Below, one piece after another: positions 57,252 through 64,000 of a DNA stretch of 64,000 nt; position 1 is the first letter of the stretch; every line of letters begins with the position of its first letter. Source of the DNA: Dryomyza anilis (Eukaryota > Arthropoda > Insecta > Diptera > Dryomyzidae); assembly GCA_951804985.1 (NCBI GenBank), contig OX638133.1, positions 78,436,367 through 78,500,366 of the forward strand, in the 5' to 3' direction. The position numbers and the translations under genes are program-made. The notes beneath the pieces were generated by a model. That model ran no database searches. It saw only the letters and a list, made by a program, of their open reading frames with translations, and had not been told where the DNA came from.

Positions 57252-58309
57252 CACGTATGCACTAACACATGCTCAATACCTTTAATAAAAATTATAGCAT
57301 AGTTTTAGGATTAGAAAAACACAGGGTGAGCAAAATTACATAGAAATAAATAGAATTTTCTTTTATTTTGATGATTAGTTAGTTTGTTGAGAATATTTTA
57401 AACTATTTTTCGGAATTTGGAATTACAAGTTAAGTCCAGGTGACAACTTAAAATTTACGATTGCTCTGAGTGTAGAATCACACGAAATGCATCAACCAAA
57501 CTGCACAGCATTATCACATTCCTCAATATTTCAAAATCACTTTAATGCTCGCATTCCACCATTTTTCGCATTCCATGACATTTTATTGTAACCTCTTATT
57601 TTATAGGTTCCGGTACCGTTGATAAAATAATAAGGGTTCCGGTTTTACCAAAATTTTTAAAACGATTTCGGTTCCAGTTCCAGTTCGAAAAATCTAATTG
57701 ATTTCGTTCCACAAAAAATGATCGATTTGACTAAAATTGGAGGTTATTATTTTGTGTACATAAATATCTAATATCTAATAAAAATGTCTTTAAAATTAAT
57801 ACATATGTCTATGATTTACATCCAAAAGCAAATGTATTTGTTTTTACTACATTGATGTAGTTGTTTTTGTATGGGAAATAACTGCATAGTTTTACTGCAT
57901 TTCTATACATAAATTGGACAATTTTGTGTTAAAAATCCTAAATTTTGTCTTTATTTAAACGTTCTGAAATATGTAGAAAAATTACTACATATACCTTTCT
58001 TTTTCTATAAAATGTAGTTATTTTAGTTTGTTGTGATAATTAATACATTTTAATTTCTTATAATAAAAACAATTTATTAATTCAGAAAATAATATGCATG
58101 AATATTAAAAATTTTTTGATTACGAAAAATGAGGTACAAAAATTAATTATCTGAAAACTATTTAATTGTATAGTACATAAACAACTAAAGAGTGTTACCC
58201 AAAACCACAAGAAAAATTATACATATAAATAAATTTGAAAAATATTTTCCTGATTATGAGATGGAAACACCATCACCAAAAAACCACTAAGCATCATCAG
58301 TTCTGACGA
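57252..58309. other. AT-rich interval with a dispersed repeat
   Basis: 57730-58080 (AATAAAAATGTCTTTAAAAT, ATGTATTTGTTTTTACTACA) resembles 19265-19560. 57600-57700 has GGTTCCGGTTTTACC-like words. No gene. Confidence 0.35.
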
Positions 58310-58570
58310 TGATGCTTTGACAATTGACAATTCTTCCCCGGATTATTCACTTCGGACAATTCTTTTTGTACTAATTTATCTCAGAGATAATTCAACCCGG
58401 AACAATTTTTCCCTCTAAACGATTCTTCTCTGATAAATTCTTTCGAGAAATATTTCATACTTAACTCAGTAATACTCAGACAATTCAATTTCGTACATTT
58501 CTCTCCGGAATAATTTATTTTCGGACAATTATTAATTCCGGAAACATTTAAAACGCTCGCCGACATATCT
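58310..58570 (-). repeat. degenerate GGGAAGAATTGTC minisatellite
   Basis: The plus strand shows GACAATTCTTCCCCGGATTA, CGGACAATTCTTTT, CGGAACAATTTTTCCC and similar units of 15-20 bp. It is the inverse orientation of the intron 1 array. The 61-codon minus-strand frame is a repeat translation. Confidence 0.65.
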
Positions 58571-59689
58571 AGGTGTTAGGGGAGACGCTCGGTGTATTCG
58601 TGCTATCTCCTACGTCTATGTTGTAACGTCACAAAAATGTATAACACGGATTAATAGTAAAAAAAAAACCACAAACAAAATTACAGAAGACTGAATTTTG
58701 ATATGAAAACAACAAAAAAAACTAGAAAGAAAATTGGAAGAAAGCAAAGAAGATTGCCAGCAGGAAGCACCTTTCTGGTATGGCCACGTTAAAACCCTAC
58801 ACAACCATGGTTACTATTAGGCCCACTAACGAAGTAACCCCTAACGCTATCTACTTCACCATTTAACACATTTTATGCCCCAGTATATCCCCCACCCAAC
58901 GATAAATAATTCACTCAATTTTTAAAGTAAATATAACAATCAGCTAATCATATTTATTAAACATTTAACACACATTTCAAAACTAAATATAACAAGAAAC
59001 AATTACTTGACAAATCAACTAAATTCAAGAAATTTAAATTAAATGAACAGGGAACACACAAAGCAAAAAAAATAAATAAATTCAAATAAAATCTTTATTT
59101 AAATTTTAATCCAATCGATTAAGAAAAAAAAAACAAAACCGCTAATATCATTCTCTAATTTAAAACTCGATATAAGATTCCAACCAAAATAACAATAATA
59201 ACAGAATCACCAATTTCGATGTGAAGAACTGTGCATACTTCTTTGGTAGCTGGTGAAATTATATCCAAAGCTAAATAAAATTAGAGAAAAATAACCCAGC
59301 CCATTGATAACTTTACAAAAAAAAAACATGATTCAATTTTTCACAAATTATTTTAAACAATAAACGAATGCAATAAAAAAAATCAATTGAAATTTTATAA
59401 AAAAAAAAATTAAATTAAATCTATGATAAATTAATGTGAATTTACTAAAATTACGTTAAATTGAAATTGATTAAATTAAGTTAAAAAAAATTAATAAGAA
59501 TTTTTTAAATTATTTAAAAAAAATATTTACAGAAAAAAAATTGTTGCTATTAAAATATGAATAATATGTGGAGATGAAAACCCCCAATACGCGATCTCTT
59601 TTAAAATATAGTTTTAAAAAAGCATATTTTGTAATGTTTTGAAAAAACTTTTATCTCTTTTAATATACCCAAGAAACAAAACGGTCCGT
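58571..59689. other. AT-rich interval, no gene
   Basis: A-rich with many stops. GAGACGCTCGGTGTATTCGT near 58583 is the only less AT-rich patch. No element recognised. Confidence 0.35.
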
Positions 59690-60065
59690 AAACGGTGCCG
59701 TATACGGAACAGCAATACGGAATACGATTCCGTAAACGTTCCGTTTTCTGGATACGAAAACGGTCCAGTGAACGGATAAAGAGGAACATCGAAACGGATT
59801 TTGAATCCATTGAGAATACGTTTCGATGGTACGTTAACGGACCGTCATACTGGATGACAAACGGAGTGAGTCCGTTGAGAGTACGTTTCGACGGTACGTT
59901 TACGGACCGTCATTCTGGATGAAATACGGAGTGAATCCGTTGATATTACGTTTCGACGGTCCGTTAACGGACTGCCATTCTGTACAAAATACGGAGTGAG
60001 TCCGTTAAGATTGCGTTTCGACAGTCTCTTAACGTACCGTAAATCTGTACGAAAAACGGAATGAA
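59690..60065 (+). repeat. 65-bp tandem repeat, about five units
   Basis: CGTTTCGA.GGT at 59819, 59884, 59949 and 60014 gives a 65-bp period. Units contain GTACGTTAACGGACCGTCAT, GGAGTGA.TCCGTTGA and CTGGATGA. The first, partial unit near 59700-59790 is more diverged. The frames open across it on both strands are by-products. Confidence 0.85.
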
Positions 60066-60534
60066 TAAATAAAAAAGACCTTTTCATACCATTCAAAATT
60101 ATCTTTTGCGTATTATTATTATTTTACAGCAAATTAAAAATAATTACAAAATCAATTAAAACAATAATGATAAAATTAAGTATTAAAATATTACAATATT
60201 TTAGAATTAATTAATGTACTGTAATTAAAAATGTATTCGTTGAATTGCCGTTTTTAACATATATCTATTTCTTGATATCAACATCTGCAAATAATAAAAA
60301 AAAATATTAATTATAACAAAAATAATCTCAATAAGGTATTTAAACCCTACATCAATAGAATTTAAAACCCATATAAAGAATAATATAGTAGTTAAAAATG
60401 CTTAGTAAAAAACCAATATTTAAATGAAATATTTAAAAACTGAATATGACAATTTTTTTCAATTGTGTGGAAATAATTGTAAATCGAATTCATTTATACC
60501 GCAAATTATAATATATTGTTACAAAAATAATATA
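60066..60534. other. AT-rich spacer, no gene
   Basis: No recognisable feature. Confidence 0.35.
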
Positions 60535-60712
60535 TTGTTACAAAAATTCTTCCCCTAGACGAATCTTCTTTGCCAAATTCTTTCCAGAGATATTTCATAC
60601 TTAACTCTGTAATTCTGACACAATTCAACTTCGGACATTTCTTCCTCGGATAATTTTTTTTCGGACAATTATTAATTCCGAAAAAATTTTCCCATGAGCC
60701 AAATATTATACG
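60535..60712 (-). repeat. degenerate minisatellite, left part
   Basis: ATTCTTCCCCTAGACGAATC, CGGACATTTCTTCCTCGG and GGACAATTATTAATTCCG units. GATATTTCATACTTAACTC and GACAATTATTAATTCCG also occur at 58448-58545, so the two loci share more than the basic unit. Confidence 0.6.
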
Positions 60713-60734
60713 CACAATATTTTCATTGACTCTC

Positions 60735-60935
60735 GTCGGTGGCTCAATTGTATGGAATACTTTTTTGTAAAACCTTGCCTATGAAAAGCTCCCAATCCGC
60801 CGTTCGAATTGGGTATTAAACTGTAGGTCCCACCACTTTGAGAACAAATATAACACGAACAACTCATATGGTTAGAGAGTCCGAATAAGTTCTTCAGGAC
60901 CAGGACTGTAGCGCCAAACCAATAAATTTTTATCA
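60735..60935 (+). mobile_element. tRNA-derived SINE body, diverged
   Basis: TTGCCTATGAAAAGCTCC, AACTGTAGGTCCCACCACTT, ACAAATATAACACG and CTGTAGCGCCAAACCAATAA match 8060-8215. The tRNA head is missing. Minisatellite units flank it on both sides. Confidence 0.7.
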
Positions 60936-60937
60936 TT

Positions 60938-61790
60938 CCCAAGACAATTCTTTTCAGAGATAATTCTTCTCTCAGACAGGAATTTTTTTCAAGAAATTCC
61001 TCTTCAGTCAATTCTTCCCGAACAAAATTTCCCCAAAGACAATTCTTCTGTGAACTATTCGTCCTGGAAGCATTTTCCCAGAGACAACTCAATCTCTGCA
61101 TAACTCTTCCTCAGACAATTCTTCTTCGGCCATTTTTTTCCAAGACAATTCTATTCAAAACAATTATGCCCAAGGACCATTGGTGTTGTATACCTAAGAC
61201 ATTACTTGACTCTCCCGAGACGAATCTTCTTCGAGACATTATATCCTTCCCTAAACAATTCTACCTTGACAATTCAGTCTATCCTTTTCCAGACAATTTT
61301 TCCCTGAGACAGTTATTCCGAAACAATTCTTCTTCGGAAAATTTTTCCAACAAACATTTTAACCCCGGGACCATTCAATTCCGAGTCAATTCTGCTTCAG
61401 CCAATTATATTCTAGAATATTTTTTCGTCGACATTCTTCTCTTTGGACAATTCTTCTCATGTAAATTTTCCCTAAAGACAATGCAACCCCGAGACAATTC
61501 AACTGCAGACCTTATTCTTCGACCTAGACTATTCTTCCATAGACAATTCTTCTCCGAAACAATTCTTCTCCGAGACAACGATTCTTCGGAAAATTCATCC
61601 AGTAAAAATGAGCTCTAAGGACAATTCTTCCCGGAAATTTTTATTCAATGACAATTCAACTCCAAGACCATTCTCTACCGCGACAAATCTTCTTCGGCAA
61701 ATTCTTGTCTAAACAATTTATCCAGACCGAATTATATCCAGAGACACTTCTGAGACAGTTATTCCCCAGATAACTTTTTTCAATTTTTTT
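60938..61790 (-). repeat. degenerate GGGAAGAATTGTC minisatellite
   Basis: Dozens of units such as GAGACAATTCTTCTCCGAAA and CCCGAGACAATTCAACT, 15-20 bp each, with the least divergence at 61540-61580. Open frames here (150 codons at 61166-61618; 131 codons on the minus strand at 60706-61101, part of which is SINE) are repeat translations. Confidence 0.75.
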
Positions 61791-62787
61791 TTTTCACCCG
61801 AATAGTTTTTGTCTTCGGCAAAATTGTTGAGGAATTTTTGGTCTAAATTTAGATTTGTTGCTGAAATTAAATTTAAAATTAGTAAAAGCAACATAGAAAC
61901 TTCAGCGCAATTCTACAAAATCCCTAATTTGAAGTCGTTTAAGCGAGTTTTAATCAAACAACTGAACTACAATTAGTGCTCTGAAATTTACAATAATTAA
62001 AATATTTCTTCTATTATTTCGGGCAACCATCAGCAGCATCATCATCATCATCCTCAATGGCATTGGTTAATTTGCTGGTACAAAACTTCCCCCAAAATTG
62101 GCAACGTACAACAACGGTTAGCAAACAATGCCAACAAAAACAATTATCGTCCTTAGCTATGCGGCAACTAATTGCTGTCGAACACAATCACACGATAAAC
62201 AGGAGACAATTACATTTTCTAGATTATTTTGTAGAAATCGACGGTGGACGGATGAGCGACTCCACACCCGCATCACTAATAATACGCGCAGCAATTGATT
62301 CCACGAAATCCTCGAAAATAAGGTTTATTTTTATTTTTGAAAAATTGCCACAATTAAAGTGGAAAATTGTGTCTGTTGCTGTTGATATTACTGTTGTTGA
62401 CGTCATTGTCATGAAATGTGAAATGAAGCCGTAAATGAGAAACTCTTGGTGAAGTTCGAAATGAGTTTCATTAACCCATCCTTTAGTCGTACAGCCACGT
62501 TCGACACGTTCGCATTCCACGACGAAACTTATCGATAAGGGAGAAGTACTATTATTACCATGAGTTCCATGGGTACCAACAGTCCATTAACTCATATGTC
62601 TCCATGTGGATTTAAATGAGGCGCATTGATGGACAGAAATTTTCAGCACTTGTAATCGAAATAAGTGTTCGACAGTTAGGATGTTTTATCCATTTATAGC
62701 AAAGTATGCTGATCTTATAGTTTGGTGCAATTATAAGTAAATGAGAGTTATATTTTTAGAAATATTTAATTGTCTTGTGTTTTCGTC
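61791..62787. other. unique DNA, one unsupported open frame
   Basis: 62030-62570 is less AT-rich. An ATG-started 125-codon frame (62057-62434) follows a CATCATCATCAT run. It has no recognisable domain, ends in a low-complexity hydrophobic stretch and is overlapped by a 98-codon antisense frame. A real exon cannot be excluded. Confidence 0.3.
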
Positions 62788-62915
62788 GTTAACTCAGTTG
62801 GTTAGTGCATCGAACTACAAGCCAAAGGACGCGAGTTCAAACCTAACGATTACAGTATTCCAAAAGAAAAGGTTTTCGAGGCAGACTGTCGAGAGTAAAA
62901 CATAGTATTGACAAA
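62788..62915 (+). mobile_element. tRNA-derived SINE head, 3' truncated
   Basis: GTCGTTAACTCAGTTGGTTA (box A-like) and GAGTTCAAACC (box B-like) are followed by GAGGCAGACTGTCGAGAGTA AAAC, which resembles the start of the SINE body at 8025. GTCGTTA pairs with TAACGAT as an acceptor-like stem, but the D and anticodon stems do not form, so it is not a working tRNA gene. Confidence 0.55.
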
Positions 62916-62924
62916 GCATATCAT

Positions 62925-63303
62925 CCCAGTATGCCATTCGTATCGATATCGTTACGAGATGGAGAAATCACACGATATCGGACCCGTTCTCGTAACGATA
63001 TCGAACGTCAAATTGGACCTATATAGTAGATATCGCAACGTTCTGTCGGAGTTTTCTCGATACGAGAAAATTTTCGAAATCGAAACGATATCGAAGAAAA
63101 AAATGATCAATGTTCGAGATTGCTGCGAAAAATATTGCCATATCGATTGGATAAATATTTAAATATCGTATCTTGTCAAAGAATTTGAATGTACGAACAT
63201 TTTTAAAAATAAGAATCGAGAAAGCAAGAGATCGAACTTTTTTATCGAAGTTATTCGAGAAAGCTTCGAGGTATCGAAGGTCTCCGAGACATGGCAGACC
63301 GGG
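62925..63303 (+). mobile_element. MITE family G, complete copy
   Basis: CCCAGTATGCCATTCGTATC at the left and GAGACATGGCAGACCGGG at the right, matching the ends of 30635-30996 inverted. The interior is rich in CGATATCG and CTCGTAACGA. 379 bp, no coding. Confidence 0.75.
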
Positions 63304-64000
63304 ATATGATAATATCTGCCCTTTGTTTTTAAATCCATACTATTATTTCTTAATTTTTTTATTTTTTTATTTATTTATTTATTTATTAATAGTTTGAAAG
63401 TTTGATAACTAATAGTATACAGATGTTTATCATGCAATCAAATAAAGAATTTAGATAATTCGAAATCGCTTTTCTTTAATCCTTAGTCCCATTTGGTCTA
63501 TGTCTGTGTTACTCTCAATTTCCTGTGTTACTCTCAATTTCTGTGTTACTCTGTGTTACTCTCAATTTCCTGACAAATTTTGACAATTATGTTGTTCAAA
63601 ACCATTTTCTTTAGAATAATAACATTTGTAAAAGGAACGTCACTTCAAGACTAACAAATGTACCTTTACCTGCAGTATATCGAACACAATAACAATGTTG
63701 AGTCACTTCATTCATTATGCAAATGAATCAGCAATCATTTGCGAATCCAATAACAAATCAAAATTCGTCGGTGTTTTTGTAAACAAGAAGTTTTTGGTTA
63801 TGTTCCCTTCCTTTCCCTACATTTCCCTAACATTTTCGTTCCAGCATAATCCCTACCTTACCCTGCCTGTGCCTACCATTTTCGTTACACCTGTTTGTCT
63901 ATCATACCCTTACCTATGCCTGCCATTTCCCTAATAATTTTGATTTCATTACATTGCAGGAAACACGCAGCTTTTGTCCACATTCCCACCTAAAATCTGT
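63304..64000. other. right flank, no gene
   Basis: Contains a short tandem CTGTGTTACTCTCAATTTC (63507-63570, about three units) and pyrimidine-rich CCCTACC/CTTACC words from 63800. The 79-codon frame at 63695-63934 is unsupported. Confidence 0.35.

Noticed and set aside
62057..62434. 125-codon ATG-started frame
   Set aside because: No recognisable family, overlapped by a 98-codon antisense frame, no clear exon borders. It could be revisited with transcript data.
62790..62858. Functional tRNA gene with a pairing acceptor stem
   Set aside because: D and anticodon stems do not form; SINE-body sequence follows.

Overview
The window looks like repeat-rich intergenic DNA from a higher (schizophoran) fly. 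It is AT-rich and is dominated by dipteran-type mobile DNA: mini-me-like elements with a TATATATTCTTGATCAGCAT core and (GTCY)n arrays, Helitron-like elements, tRNA-derived SINEs, TA-flanked MITEs, and three kinds of Tc1/mariner remnant, one of them with the DD41D signature known from the tephritid 'rosa' mariners. A tephritid-like fly is plausible, but the species cannot be fixed from the sequence alone.

Only one host gene is well supported (10444-18499, + strand). I predict three coding exons, 10444-10758, 13450-13562 and 13621-18499, whose splice phases fit exactly and give a 1768-residue protein. It begins with a signal peptide and a Thr-rich stretch ending in an RTKR site. An acidic/Ser-Thr region follows, then about 400 residues of almost pure glutamine, a VEKIVEKPV/PYPV repeat domain, a His-rich patch and Pro/Gly-rich tails. 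No cysteine was seen. It is probably an extracellular structural protein, for example cuticle- or matrix-type. Its first intron holds a 1.7-kb degenerate minisatellite.

Region by region. 1-9.3 kb: Helitron 3' end, mini-me copies, SINEs, MITEs and a fold-back. 9.3-19 kb: the gene. 19.6-23.5 kb: Helitron fragments, fold-back, tRNA-like relics and a deleted DD41D mariner. 24.7-29.6 kb: two arrays of a 19-bp AT-rich repeat around SINE, MITE and mini-me insertions. 30.5-37.5 kb: a self-nested MITE cluster, a Tc1 relic, a DD37E-type mariner and a hairpin made of mariner ends. 39.7-48 kb: mini-me copies broken by TIR elements. 50.1-51.1 kb: an end-to-end Helitron. 53.0-57.3 kb: a 159-bp satellite with a three-unit higher-order period, bounded by 12-bp inverted repeats. 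58.3-63.3 kb: minisatellites, a 65-bp tandem repeat, SINEs and another MITE copy.

The chief interest is how the elements interact: reciprocal nesting of two families, self-insertion, insertions at adjacent TA sites, and tandem repeats inside elements that appear to seed larger satellites. Between elements lie blocks of less AT-rich, CAA/TTG-rich unique DNA with no supportable exons; these may be intronic or regulatory DNA of neighbouring genes.
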